From assembly GCF_000177195.2 (NCBI RefSeq), contig NC_015953.1, positions 1,240,001 through 1,304,000 on the forward strand: DNA of 64,000 bases, in the 5' to 3' direction. This document shows, one piece after another, positions 1 to 8,475 of the stretch (the first letter of the stretch is position 1; each line of letters opens with the position of its first letter). Below the pieces are notes generated by a model. The model made no database searches. It worked only from the letters and a program-made list of their open reading frames with translations, and was not told the DNA's origin. This DNA comes from Streptomyces sp. SirexAA-E. Its GTDB lineage: Bacteria; Actinomycetota; Actinomycetes; Streptomycetales; Streptomycetaceae. Position numbers and translations under genes: made by a program.

Positions 1-568
1 CGGCATCGTCGGCATCCTCCAGGAGGCCTGCACCCACGCGGGCGTGCCCGCGGTGAGCCTGTGGGCGGCGGTGCCGCACTACGTGTCGCAGCCGCCCAAC
101 CCCAAGGCGACGCTGGCGCTGCTGAACCGCCTCGAGGACCTGCTCGGCCTGCGGATCCCGCTGGGCGAGCTGCCCGAGGACGCCCGCGCCTGGCAGCTGG
201 GCGTCGACCAGCTGGCCGCCGAGGACAGCGAGGTGGCGGAGTACGTGCAGACCCTGGAGGAGGCACGCGACACCGCGGAGCTGCCCGAGGCGTCCGGCGA
301 GGCCATCGCCCGGGAGTTCGAGCGGTACCTGCGGCGCCGGGACGTCGGCGGCCCGGGACAGGCGCCCGGCGGCCATGCCACGGAGAGCGGCGACATGTCG
401 CCCTATCTGCGGGACACCGCCGGTGAGCGGACGAGACCGCCCCGCCCGCAGCGCCCGGAGAAGGGGCGCCCCGGCGGCGCACGGCCGGACGCCGGAAGCG
501 CCAAGGAGGGCGATGCGCCCGAGGACCCGTCCACCGGACCGGACGACGACACCCCGCCGACCGGCTGA
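1..568 (+). CDS. PAC2 family protein, C-terminal part (5' end outside window)
   Basis: The frame is open from base 2 to a TGA at 566-568, so only the last 188 residues are present. The segment beginning GIVGILQEACTHAGVPAVSLWAAVPHYV matches the end of the actinobacterial PAC2 (proteasome-assembly-chaperone-like) domain. After it come a helical region and a low-complexity Pro/Arg/Asp tail of about 60 residues. PAC2 proteins are soluble and their role in actinobacteria is not settled. A 15-bp hairpin follows the stop codon. The gene converges on mshC. The family call rests on remembered similarity of the C-terminal part only. Confidence 0.75.
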   Translation, partial: GIVGILQEACTHAGVPAVSLWAAVPHYVSQPPNPKATLALLNRLEDLLGLRIPLGELPEDARAWQLGVDQLAAEDSEVAEYVQTLEEARDTAELPEASGEAIAREFERYLRRRDVGGPGQAPGGHATESGDMSPYLRDTAGERTRPPRPQRPEKGRPGGARPDAGSAKEGDAPEDPSTGPDDDTPPTG

Positions 569-590
569 CGGGGTATCAGCACACAGAAGA

Positions 591-625
591 CCGGCCCCGG
601 ACCTCGTCGAGAGGTCCGGGGCCGG
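591..625. terminator. Strong bidirectional hairpin between PAC2 gene and mshC
   Basis: Inverted repeat of 15 bp (CCGGCCCCGGACCTC, loop GTCGA, perfect complement). It lies between the converging stop codons at 568 and 646. There is no U-tract, as is usual for Streptomyces. Confidence 0.8.
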
Positions 626-645
626 CCGCGTTCGGATGGGCGGTG

Positions 646-1875
646 TTACAGCGCGACACCCAGCAGGGCGTCGACGGTGCGCGACACGAGACCGGGCGCG
701 CCCTCGTCCGTACCGCCGCCGGAGGTCTGCCGCTCGGCCCAGCGGTCCACGGCGGCCAGGGCGGCCGGGGAGTCCAGGTCGTCCGCCAGGGCTTCGCGCA
801 CCTCGTCGACCAGTGCGTCGGCGGGCAGCCCGTCGGGCCGGGAGACGGCGGCACGCCACCGGGCGAGCCGCTCGACGGCGTCGGCGAGCACCTGGTCGGT
901 CCACTCCCAGTCGGAGCGGTAGTGGTGGGCGAGCAGCGAGAGCCGGATCGCGGCGGGGTCGACGCCGTCGCGGCGCAGCGCGGAGACGAAGACCAGGTTG
1001 CCTTTGGACTTGGACATCTTCTCGCCGTCCAGGCCGACCATGCCGGCGTGCACGTAGGCCTGGGCGAACGGGTACTCGCCGGTCAGCGCCTGGGCGTGGG
1101 AGGCGCCCATCTCGTGGTGCGGGAAGACCAGGTCGGAACCGCCGCCCTGGACGTCGAAGCCCATGCCGAGGTGGTCCAGGGCGATGGCCACGCACTCGAT
1201 GTGCCAGCCGGGCCGGCCACGGCCGAGGCGGCCGCCGTCCCAGCTCGGCTCGCCGTCACGGGCGGCCATCCACAGCATCGGGTCGAGGGGGTTCTTCTTG
1301 CCCGGGCGCTCCGGGTCGCCGCCGCGCTCGGCGGAGAGCAGGCGCATGGCCTCGGCGTCGAGGTGGGAGACCCCTCCGAAGTGCGGGTCGGACCCGACGG
1401 AGAAGTACACGTCGCCGTCGAGCTCGTAGGCGGCGCCCGCGTCCAGCAGGCGTTCCACCAGCGGGACGATGCCGGGTATCGCCTCCACGGCCCCGATGTA
1501 GTGCTTCGGGGGAAGCATGCGCAGGGCGGTCATGTCCTCACGGAACAGGGCGGTCTCGCGCTCGGCGAGCTCCGCCCAGTCCTCGCCGTCGCGCACGGCC
1601 CGCTCCAGCAGCGGGTCGTCCACGTCGGTGACGTTCTGGACGTAGTGGACCTGACGCTTGGTGTCGAGCCACACGCGCTGCACGAGGTCGAACGCGTTGT
1701 AGGTCGCCGCATGACCCATGTGGGTCGCGTCGTACGGCGTGATGCCGCAGACGTAGATGCGGGCGACGGGACCGGGGTCAAGGGTGATCCGTCCGCCGGT
1801 CGCGGTGTCGTGGATCCGAAGGTCGCGGCCCTTGCCGGGCAGGGCGGGGACCTCAGAAGCGGGCCAGGCATGCAT
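646..1875 (-). CDS. mshC: L-cysteine:1D-myo-inositol 2-amino-2-deoxy-alpha-D-glucopyranoside ligase MshC
   Basis: This enzyme performs the ATP-dependent ligation of cysteine to GlcN-Ins, the third step of mycothiol synthesis. The 409-residue length is typical. It is a cysteinyl-tRNA synthetase paralogue: the Zn-binding Cys43 lies in [16 protein letters not shown] together with the HIGH-like signature, a second Zn Cys is in GWHIEC, and the adenylation loop is [10 protein letters not shown]. The ATG at 1875 was chosen because it gives the family N-terminus [10 protein letters not shown]; the frame stays open far upstream but reads into antisense of the neighbour. The downstream mycothiol-dependent dehydrogenase (16.5 kb) would use its product. 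Confidence 0.95.
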   Translation of the reverse strand: MHAWPASEVPALPGKGRDLRIHDTATGGRITLDPGPVARIYVCGITPYDATHMGHAATYNAFDLVQRVWLDTKRQVHYVQNVTDVDDPLLERAVRDGEDWAELAERETALFREDMTALRMLPPKHYIGAVEAIPGIVPLVERLLDAGAAYELDGDVYFSVGSDPHFGGVSHLDAEAMRLLSAERGGDPERPGKKNPLDPMLWMAARDGEPSWDGGRLGRGRPGWHIECVAIALDHLGMGFDVQGGGSDLVFPHHEMGASHAQALTGEYPFAQAYVHAGMVGLDGEKMSKSKGNLVFVSALRRDGVDPAAIRLSLLAHHYRSDWEWTDQVLADAVERLARWRAAVSRPDGLPADALVDEVREALADDLDSPAALAAVDRWAERQTSGGGTDEGAPGLVSRTVDALLGVAL

Positions 1876-2006
1876 GTCATGAGCGTAACCGGACGATGCT
1901 TCCGGATACGAACCGGTCCGGAGATCCTGGCCGAATAGGCGGTCTTGCGCGGTTGCCCCTTCTGGCCTACGGGGTAACCCGTCCCGCGTCCCGGGACGCC
2001 CGGGCC

Positions 2007-2870
2007 TCACACGGGGGGCCAGGGAATGGCGGGCCACTCCCCGCTCGGCTGCGGGTGCCGGCCGGACGCGCGCAGGGCCGCCACCCGCTCCCTCAGGGCG
2101 TCCAGTTCCGCCTCCGTGATCAGTTCCGCCAACCGGGTGGCCAGCCCCGTGCCCGGCTCCAGGCCGACGGCGAGCCGGTCCAGCACCTCGACGGCCTCGG
2201 CGGTGAGCGGCTCTCCGGCCCAGCCCCACAGCAGGGTCCGCAGCTTGTCGTCCGCGTTGAACGTGACGCCGTGGTCGATGCCGTACAGCCGGCCGCCGGG
2301 CGCGGGCAGCAGGTGCCCGCCCTTGCGGTCGCCGTTGTTGATCACCGCGTCCAGGACCGCGAGCCGGCGCAGACGGGGGTCGTCCGCGTGCACCAGCAGG
2401 GCCGTCCGGCCCTCCCCCACCTCGGCGAAGCCGACGGCCTTCCAGCCCTCCCCGGGCTCCTCGTCCTCCACCAGCGCGAGCAGCGGCGGCAGGACGGCCG
2501 CACCCTCCTCGGCGGCCTCGGCCGCTTCGTCCGCCTCGATCCACAGCTGGCACATGCCCTGACCGTAGGGCCCGTCCCGGAGCACCGTGGGCGGCACGAG
2601 GCCCCATCCGGTGGCCTCGGAGATCTCGTAGGCGGCCACCTCGCGCTGGGCGAGCGTGCCGTCCGGGAAGTCCCACAGGGGCTGCTCCCCTGCGACCGGC
2701 TTGTAGACGCAGGGGCGTTCCTCGCCCTCGTGGGCGACCGTGCAGTACAGCACCGCGTTCGACGCGCCGCGCACCTGTCCCAGGACCGTGAGCTCGCCCT
2801 CGGCGAGCAGGGTGCGCAGCGCGGCCCCGGTCAGGAGGCCCCGCGCCGGTATCCGTTCTGACGCGGGCAT
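2007..2870 (-). CDS. SCO1664 family protein (PI3/4-kinase-like fold)
   Basis: 287 residues. The protein has an N-terminal beta-rich part with [15 protein letters not shown] and later [16 protein letters not shown] and YGIDHGVTF. These look like the catalytic NxDR and metal-binding IDHG segments of the PI3/PI4-kinase-like superfamily; the lysine of the YKP segment is the probable nucleotide ligand. Substrate is unknown. The start at 2870 has GGAAGGA five bases upstream and lies inside the end of the DUF3090 gene (40-base overlap), so the two are likely translationally coupled. The family is usually found beside mshC and DUF3090. Confidence 0.88.
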   Translation of the reverse strand: MPASERIPARGLLTGAALRTLLAEGELTVLGQVRGASNAVLYCTVAHEGEERPCVYKPVAGEQPLWDFPDGTLAQREVAAYEISEATGWGLVPPTVLRDGPYGQGMCQLWIEADEAAEAAEEGAAVLPPLLALVEDEEPGEGWKAVGFAEVGEGRTALLVHADDPRLRRLAVLDAVINNGDRKGGHLLPAPGGRLYGIDHGVTFNADDKLRTLLWGWAGEPLTAEAVEVLDRLAVGLEPGTGLATRLAELITEAELDALRERVAALRASGRHPQPSGEWPAIPWPPV

Positions 2871-3424
2871 ACGTGTCCTTCCGGGTCGAGGGGGAGGCTG
2901 CACAGCGGGCACGGCGGCCGGCCGGCGTTGACGACGTCCAGGGCGCGCTTGGCGAACGCCCGCGCCTGGGCGCCGCTGAGGCGGACGCGCAGCATCGGCG
3001 GGCCGTTCTCCTCGTCCTGGAGGAGGCGTTCCTCGGCCTCGGCGAGGTCGTCCTCGGAGTCGGCGTCCAGCTCGACGAGGGCCTGCGCCTCGACGATCAT
3101 GCGCTGTTCCTCACCGTCCCAGGCGAGCGCCATCGTGCCGACCCGGAACTCCTCCTCGACGGGGGCGTCGAGGGGCGCGGTGTCGGCCACCTCCATGGGT
3201 GCCACGGCGGGCACCGGTGAATTGCCGCCGGTCCGCCGGACGACCTCGTCGAGGAGTTCGTCGATCCGTTCGGCCAACGCGGCGACCTGGGTCTTCTCCA
3301 GGGCCACGCTCGTGACCCGGCCCCTCGAGGATGCCTGCAGGAAAAACGTACGGCGGCCAGGCAGCCCGACCGTACCGGCCACGAAACGGTCCGGGGGGTC
3401 GTAGAGGAACACCTGACGGGACAC
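2831..3424 (-). CDS. DUF3090 domain-containing protein
   Basis: 197 residues with a GTG start preceded by AAGGGAG. The N-terminus [19 protein letters not shown] and the RRTFFLQA segment are typical of this actinobacterial family. The C-terminus has a [17 protein letters not shown] motif, i.e. a probable zinc ribbon. Function is unknown. It is the first gene of a unit with the SCO1664-like gene, overlapping it by 40 bases. The conserved neighbourhood with mshC hints at redox or nucleotide-linked housekeeping, which is inference only. Confidence 0.9.
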   Translation of the reverse strand: MSRQVFLYDPPDRFVAGTVGLPGRRTFFLQASSRGRVTSVALEKTQVAALAERIDELLDEVVRRTGGNSPVPAVAPMEVADTAPLDAPVEEEFRVGTMALAWDGEEQRMIVEAQALVELDADSEDDLAEAEERLLQDEENGPPMLRVRLSGAQARAFAKRALDVVNAGRPPCPLCSLPLDPEGHVCPRQNGYRRGAS

Positions 3425-3528
3425 GTCCTGTCTCCCTTGAGATAGGAAGGCGAATGGGGGCGGCCAGGGCCCTGGGGGATGACCCCCGCAAGGCCGCTAC
3501 GGCGCGTCCACCCTACTGCGCGGAGCGA

Positions 3529-4251
3529 TCACGGTGCTCCCGCGCCGCCCCCGACGGCCGCGTCCGATGCCGTGTCCGTCGCCGTGCCCCCGTCCGCGTC
3601 GGCTCCCAGGGCCACTTCGCGCGGCGCCAGCGACCCCAGGTCGCCGGTGTCTCCCAGGCGCAGCAGGAAGGGGCGCAGCCGGGTGTAGCGGATCGCGGTG
3701 ACCGAGCAGGGATCGGCGTGGATGCGCTGGAAGAGGTCGAGGTGCATGCCCAGCGCGTCGGCGACCAGCGCCTTGATGATGTCGCCGTGCGAGCACATCA
3801 CGTAGACGGCGTCGTCCCCGTGCTCCTCCTCGACGCGGGCGTTCCACTCCCGTACGGCGTCGACGGCGCGCGCCTGCATGGCCCGCATCGACTCGCCCCC
3901 GGGGAACGCCGCGGACGAGGGGTGCTGCTGCACCACGGACATCAGCGGCTCGTCGGAGAGTTCGGCCAGCTTGCGCCCCGACCAGTCGCCGTAGTCGCAC
4001 TCGCTGATCCGGTCCTCGGTGTGCAGGGGCAGGCCGGGGCGGGCGTCGAGCAGTGGCCGGAGCGTCTCGCGGCAGCGTTGCAGAGGGCTGCTGACGGCGG
4101 CCACGAGCGGGATGCCGGCCAGCCTGCCGGGGAGGGCGGCGGCCTGCGACGCGCCGCGTTCGTCGAGCGCGACACCGGGGGTACGCCCCGCGAGCACTCC
4201 GGAGGTGTTGGCGGTCGAGCGTCCGTGGCGTACGAGGATGAGCGTGGGCAT
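3529..4251 (-). CDS. Histidine phosphatase family protein (MSMEG_4193-type putative phosphomutase)
   Basis: 240 residues. The N-terminal LILVRHGRSTAN carries the phosphorylated His of the RHG motif, and CSHGDIIKAL supplies the second catalytic His; ECDYGDWSG is the usual acidic/aromatic segment. The last 30 residues are low-complexity Ala/Gly/Asp. It belongs to the set PAC2/mshC/SCO1664/DUF3090 that keeps company in actinobacteria. The start at 4251 lies 63 bases from the divergent corA start. It probably acts as a phosphatase on a small phosphoester; the substrate cannot be read from sequence. Confidence 0.88.
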   Translation of the reverse strand: MPTLILVRHGRSTANTSGVLAGRTPGVALDERGASQAAALPGRLAGIPLVAAVSSPLQRCRETLRPLLDARPGLPLHTEDRISECDYGDWSGRKLAELSDEPLMSVVQQHPSSAAFPGGESMRAMQARAVDAVREWNARVEEEHGDDAVYVMCSHGDIIKALVADALGMHLDLFQRIHADPCSVTAIRYTRLRPFLLRLGDTGDLGSLAPREVALGADADGGTATDTASDAAVGGGAGAP

Positions 4252-4314
4252 ACCTGCCAGCGTAGAGGGCACCGGACTGGTGCACGGAAGCCGACGGCAG
4301 GGAAGAATGCGCGC

Positions 4315-5301
4315 GTGATCGTGGATTGTGGCATTTACCAGGACGGGCGCAGGACCGAGGGGCCCTCGGACTTCTCCGCCGCCCTCGACGAGGCCCGTGC
4401 CGCCGCGGACGGATTCGTCTGGATCGGCCTGCACGAGCCCACCGAGAAGGAGTTCGACCGCGTCAGCAGCGAGTTCGGACTGCACCCGCTGGCCGTGGAG
4501 GACGCCCTGCGCGCCCATCAGCGGCCCAAGCTGGAGGTCTACGACGACTCGCTCTTCGCGGTCATCAAGCCGGTGGTCTACGACTCGGGGAGCGACGCGG
4601 TCACCACCGACGAGCTGATGCTCTTCGTGGGGGACTCCTTCGTGGTGACGGTCCGGCACGGCGAGGGTGCCCCGCTGACGGCCGTACGGCGCCGCCTGGA
4701 GGCCGAGCCGGAGGTGCTCAAGCACGGCCCGACGGCGGTGCTCTACGCGGTCAGTGACGCGGTGGTGGACCACTACATCGAGGTCGCGGCCGAGCTCCAG
4801 ACGGACCTGGAGGAGCTGGAGGCCGAGGTGTTCGCCCCGGAGAACGGAACGGACACGAAGAACACCGCCGCGAGCATCTACACCTTCAAGCGGCAGCTGC
4901 TGGAGTTCCGCCGGGCGACCGGCCCGCTGGCGGCGCCGGTCGAGCGGCTGGCGAGCGCGGGGGTTCCGTTCGTCCACGCCCACTCACGGCCGTTCTTCCG
5001 GGACGTGAGCGACCACCTGACACGCGCCAACGAGCACGTGGAGGGGCTGGACCGGCTGCTCTCGGACATTCTCTCGGCGCACCTGGCACAGGTGGGCGTG
5101 CGGCAGAACGACGACATGCGGAAGATCTCGGCGTGGGCGGCCATGGCCGCCGTACCGACCATGGTCGCGGGGATCTACGGCATGAACTTCGAGCACATGC
5201 CGGAGCTGGACTGGGTGTGGTCCTATCCGGCGGTGATCGCGCTGATGGCCCTCGCGGTCTTCGGCCTGTACCGCCAGTTCAAGCACCGCGGGTGGCTGTA
5301 G
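4315..5301 (+). CDS. corA: CorA family magnesium/cobalt transporter
   Basis: Membrane channel for Mg2+/Co2+ uptake. 328 residues: a long cytoplasmic alpha/beta plus helical domain, then two C-terminal membrane segments with the signature GMN at residues 289-291 (IYGMNFEHMPE) between them. The basic tail RQFKHRGWL ends the protein. The GTG start at 4315 (VIVDCGIYQ) has GGAAGA upstream; the next GTG two codons later is possible. It is transcribed divergently from the phosphatase gene. Confidence 0.93.
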   Translation: MIVDCGIYQDGRRTEGPSDFSAALDEARAAADGFVWIGLHEPTEKEFDRVSSEFGLHPLAVEDALRAHQRPKLEVYDDSLFAVIKPVVYDSGSDAVTTDELMLFVGDSFVVTVRHGEGAPLTAVRRRLEAEPEVLKHGPTAVLYAVSDAVVDHYIEVAAELQTDLEELEAEVFAPENGTDTKNTAASIYTFKRQLLEFRRATGPLAAPVERLASAGVPFVHAHSRPFFRDVSDHLTRANEHVEGLDRLLSDILSAHLAQVGVRQNDDMRKISAWAAMAAVPTMVAGIYGMNFEHMPELDWVWSYPAVIALMALAVFGLYRQFKHRGWL

Positions 5302-5307
5302 CGCCCC

Positions 5308-6096
5308 TCAGGCATACTCCGCCTCCGGCACCGGCGGGGTGCCCAGCGCGTCGCGCCGGGCGGGCTGGCGGAGGCTCACCATGCGCCGCCAGCCGCCCAG
5401 CCGCTCGTACACGTACGTCGCGTGGATCCCGGCGGCCAGCAGGGCCGCCTTGGGGCGGGGCCAGCGCAGCACGGCTCCCATGTGGCGCATCACGGCGAGA
5501 CCGACGTCCCGGTAGACCCGGATCTCGGCCAGGGCGCACTCCCGCAGGACCGCGTGGATGGTGCGGCCGTGCCCGGCGGCGGCGAGGCGGAGCAGCTCCT
5601 CGTGGCAGTAGGCGAGGTGGTTGTCCTCGTCCCGGGAGATCATCCTCACCGCGCGCCCCAGGGCGGGGTGGTCCCCGAAGAGCCGCAGCAGCAGCCTCAT
5701 CTGCTCGGAGGCGCGCTGTTCGGTGACCCGGCTGTGGGACAGGTAGACGATGACGTCCCGCTCGGTGAGCGGTACCTCGCGGCTGAGCCGGTCGTGGGCG
5801 AGACCGATGCCCCGGCGCTCCAGGAGCAGCGTGTAGTCGGTCTCCAGGGGCACCTGGGCGGGCATCAGTCCGCGCTGCTTGAGCAGCGCGTTGAAGATCC
5901 GGCCGTGTTTGTCCTCGTCGGCTCCGTGCCGGGCGATCTTGGGGCCGAGTTCGCGCAGGCCCGCGGGGACGAGGGCGGCGATCCGGCCGTTCTCCCAGCC
6001 TCCCTGGGCCTCTCCGCCGGCGGCGATCGAGCAGAACAGGCGGAACGCGTCGTCGTTGTCGAGGATCTCCTGGAACAGACTCTTCGCCGAGAGCAT
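5308..6096 (-). CDS. Ferritin-like (diiron) domain-containing protein
   Basis: 262 residues, mainly helical. Pairs of metal-ligand-like segments are visible: ARHGADEDKH (about residues 54-63), HSRVTEQRASEQ, and MISRDEDNHLAYCHEELL, each with the E/D-xx-H spacing of diiron four-helix bundles. The start at 6096 has AAAGG upstream; an in-frame ATG 14 codons earlier (6138) is less well supported. It converges on corA with only six bases between the stops. The reaction is unknown; a redox or storage role is possible. No signal peptide is seen. Confidence 0.78.
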   Translation of the reverse strand: MLSAKSLFQEILDNDDAFRLFCSIAAGGEAQGGWENGRIAALVPAGLRELGPKIARHGADEDKHGRIFNALLKQRGLMPAQVPLETDYTLLLERRGIGLAHDRLSREVPLTERDVIVYLSHSRVTEQRASEQMRLLLRLFGDHPALGRAVRMISRDEDNHLAYCHEELLRLAAAGHGRTIHAVLRECALAEIRVYRDVGLAVMRHMGAVLRWPRPKAALLAAGIHATYVYERLGGWRRMVSLRQPARRDALGTPPVPEAEYA

Positions 6097-6225
6097 CACT
6101 GCCGCCTTTCGCACCGGTGTCCGCGGAGCGACAGTCAAATTCGGTACCGGGCGGTAGGCAACGCGAACGGGGCCGCCGGGGGGACCGGGCGTAACCGTGC
6201 GGCGCCCGGCGCGTTGTCCCGGGTG

Positions 6226-6268
6226 ACGGCCGTGGCGGGGAGGACCCCCGAGCCCCCACCACGGCCGT
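6226..6268. terminator. Hairpin downstream of the F420-type oxidoreductase gene
   Basis: Imperfect stem of about 14 bp: ACGGCCGTGG-C-GGGG against CCCC-CA-CCACGGCCGT. It sits just after the stop at 6293 on the minus strand and before the ferritin-like gene start. Confidence 0.6.
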
Positions 6269-6292
6269 GGTGCTGTCCGGACGCGCCCCGGG

Positions 6293-7345
6293 TCAGGCGG
6301 CGAGACCGGAGCGCTCCAGGGCGTCGGTTCCGGCCCGCAGGGCGGCGAGCCGCTCGTCCAGGGTGAAGCCGGCCGGGGCCAGCGTCAGCGTGGTGACACC
6401 GGCGGCGGCGTAGGCCTGCATCCGGTCGGCGATGCGCTCGACGGGGCCGAGCAGGGTGGTGCGGTCGATGAGCTCGTGCGGGACCGCGGCGGCCGCGCCG
6501 CTCTTGTCGCCGGACAGGTACTTGTCCTGGATCTCGGCGGCTTCCTTCTCGTAGCCCATGCGCTGGGCGAGGTTGTTGTAGAAGTTCTGCTTGCGGCTGC
6601 CCATGCCGCCGACGTACAGCGCGGTGTAGGGGCGGAACATGTCGGCGAGGCCCTTGACGTCCTCGCCGACCGCGAGCGGCAGCGTCGGACAGACGTCGAA
6701 GCCGTCCATGGTCCTGCCGGCCTTCTCGCGCCCGGCGCGCAGGTGCTTGACCGCGGTGTCCTCGAGGTGGTCGGCGGACGGGAAGATCAGCAGCGCCCCG
6801 TCGGCGATCTCGCCGGTCTGCTCCAGGTTCTTCGGCCCGATGGCGGCGATGTAGAGCGGGATGTGCTCGCGCTGCGGGTGGACCGTGAGCTTGATGGGCT
6901 TGCCGGGGCCGTCCGGCAGCGGCAGCGTCCAGTGCTCGCCCTCGTACGACAGGCGCTCCCGGGACATCGCCTTGCGCACGATCTCGACGTACTCACGGGT
7001 GCGGGCCAGCGGCTTGTCGAACTGGACGCCGTACCAGCCCTCGGAGACCTGCGGGCCCGACACCCCGAGGCCGAGGCGGAAGCGGCCGCCGGAGAGCGAG
7101 TCGAGGGTGGCGGCGGTCATGGCCGTCATCGCGGGCTGGCGGGCCGGGATCTGCATGATGGCGGAGCCGACGTCGATGGACTCGGTCTGCGCGGCGACCC
7201 AGGACAGCACGGTCGGTACGTCGGATCCGTAGGCCTCGGCCGCCCAGCAGACGTCGTAGCCGAGGCGGTCCGCCTCCTGGGCGACGGCGAGATTGTCCCC
7301 GTCCATACCGGCTCCCCAGTAACCGAGATTGATGCCGAGCCGCAT
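6293..7345 (-). CDS. LLM class F420-dependent oxidoreductase
   Basis: 350 residues with a luciferase-like TIM barrel. The N-terminus MRLGINLGYWGAG, the cis-peptide-type segment GSAIMQIPARQPAMTAM, the RFRLGLGVSGPQVSEGWYG segment and GALLIFPSADHL are typical of the actinobacterial F420-binding branch. It would use reduced or oxidised coenzyme F420 for hydride transfer to an unknown substrate. The ATG at 7345 has GAGGGA eight bases upstream, which decides against the longer frame from 7447. It is a single gene divergent from the aldo/keto reductase. Confidence 0.88.
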   Translation of the reverse strand: MRLGINLGYWGAGMDGDNLAVAQEADRLGYDVCWAAEAYGSDVPTVLSWVAAQTESIDVGSAIMQIPARQPAMTAMTAATLDSLSGGRFRLGLGVSGPQVSEGWYGVQFDKPLARTREYVEIVRKAMSRERLSYEGEHWTLPLPDGPGKPIKLTVHPQREHIPLYIAAIGPKNLEQTGEIADGALLIFPSADHLEDTAVKHLRAGREKAGRTMDGFDVCPTLPLAVGEDVKGLADMFRPYTALYVGGMGSRKQNFYNNLAQRMGYEKEAAEIQDKYLSGDKSGAAAAVPHELIDRTTLLGPVERIADRMQAYAAAGVTTLTLAPAGFTLDERLAALRAGTDALERSGLAA

Positions 7346-7491
7346 GGTCACGCTCCCTCTACCGATCAGTAACGTACGTACGAACCGGACTCTAGCGCGG
7401 CCGACCGGGATGCGGCAGGCCCCCTCGCGCGACGTGTGGTTGTCCACAGGCCCTCACCCCCGTGCGGTCCCGGCCAGTAATCTCAGCGCCC

Positions 7492-8475
7492 ATGGAGCAG
7501 AGGCATCTCGGCCGCACCGGCCTTCGCGTGTCCCGGATCGGGCTCGGCACCCTCACCTGGGGCCGGGACACCGACGAGCACGACGCCGCCGAACAGCTGA
7601 AGGTCTTCTGGGACGCGGGCGGCACGCTCGTCGACACCGCCGACGTGTACGGCGGCGGGGAGGCCGAGCACCTCCTCGGGCGGCTCGTCGACAGCCTGGT
7701 GCCGCGGGAGGATCTGGTCATCGCCACGAAGGCCGGAAGCGTGCCGGACCCCTACCGCCGCTTCGACGGATCGCGCGGCCACCTCCTCGCGGCGCTGGAC
7801 GCGTCCCTGGAGCGGCTCGGCACGGACTACGTCGACCTGTGGCAGATCCACGCCTTCGACTCGGTGACACCGCTGGAGGAGACCTTGCAGGCCGTGGACC
7901 TGGCGGTGTCGTCGGGCCGGGTCCGCTACGCGGGCGTGTCGAACTTCAGCGGCTGGCAGCTCGCGAAGGCCGCGACCTGGCAGCTCGCCTCGCCCGGGGT
8001 GCGGACCCGGCTGGCGAGCACCCAGATGGAGTACTCCCTGTTGCAGCGGGGCGTGGAGCGGGAGGTGCTCCCGGCGGCACTGGACCTGGGGGTGGGACTG
8101 CTGCCGTCGTCCCCGCTGGGGCGCGGGGTGCTGACCGGCAAGTACCGCACCGGCACGCCGTCCGACTCGCGCGGCGCCTCGGAGGTGCTGGCCCCGTTCG
8201 TCGAGCCGTACCTCGACGACGCGGCGAGCAGGATCGTGGACGCCGTGGCGACGGCGGCGGACGGTCTGGCGACGACGGCCCTGCACGTCGCGCTCGCCTG
8301 GATCCGGGACCGCCCCGGAGTGGCCGCCCCGGTCGTCGGCGCGCGCAACGCACAACAGCTGACCGAGGCGTTGTCAGTGGAGGCGCTTAGTCTTCCTGAC
8401 GAGATCTGCCAGGCGCTCGACGACGTGTCGGCGCCCGTGCACCGTTATCCCGACCAGGACTGGAGCACGCTGTGA
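7492..8475 (+). CDS. Aldo/keto reductase family protein
   Basis: 327 residues. The catalytic tetrad is visible: Asp48 and Tyr53 in VDTADVYGGG, Lys80 in IATKAGS, His120 in QIHAF. NADPH-binding segments occur near the C-terminus (PVVGARNAQQL). It would reduce a carbonyl compound; substrate unknown. A short patch of codons unusual for this genome (CTT AGT CTT CCT) occurs about 30 codons before the end. The stop overlaps the next gene's GTG by four bases (GTGA), so the two genes are probably co-translated. Confidence 0.9.
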   Translation: MEQRHLGRTGLRVSRIGLGTLTWGRDTDEHDAAEQLKVFWDAGGTLVDTADVYGGGEAEHLLGRLVDSLVPREDLVIATKAGSVPDPYRRFDGSRGHLLAALDASLERLGTDYVDLWQIHAFDSVTPLEETLQAVDLAVSSGRVRYAGVSNFSGWQLAKAATWQLASPGVRTRLASTQMEYSLLQRGVEREVLPAALDLGVGLLPSSPLGRGVLTGKYRTGTPSDSRGASEVLAPFVEPYLDDAASRIVDAVATAADGLATTALHVALAWIRDRPGVAAPVVGARNAQQLTEALSVEALSLPDEICQALDDVSAPVHRYPDQDWSTL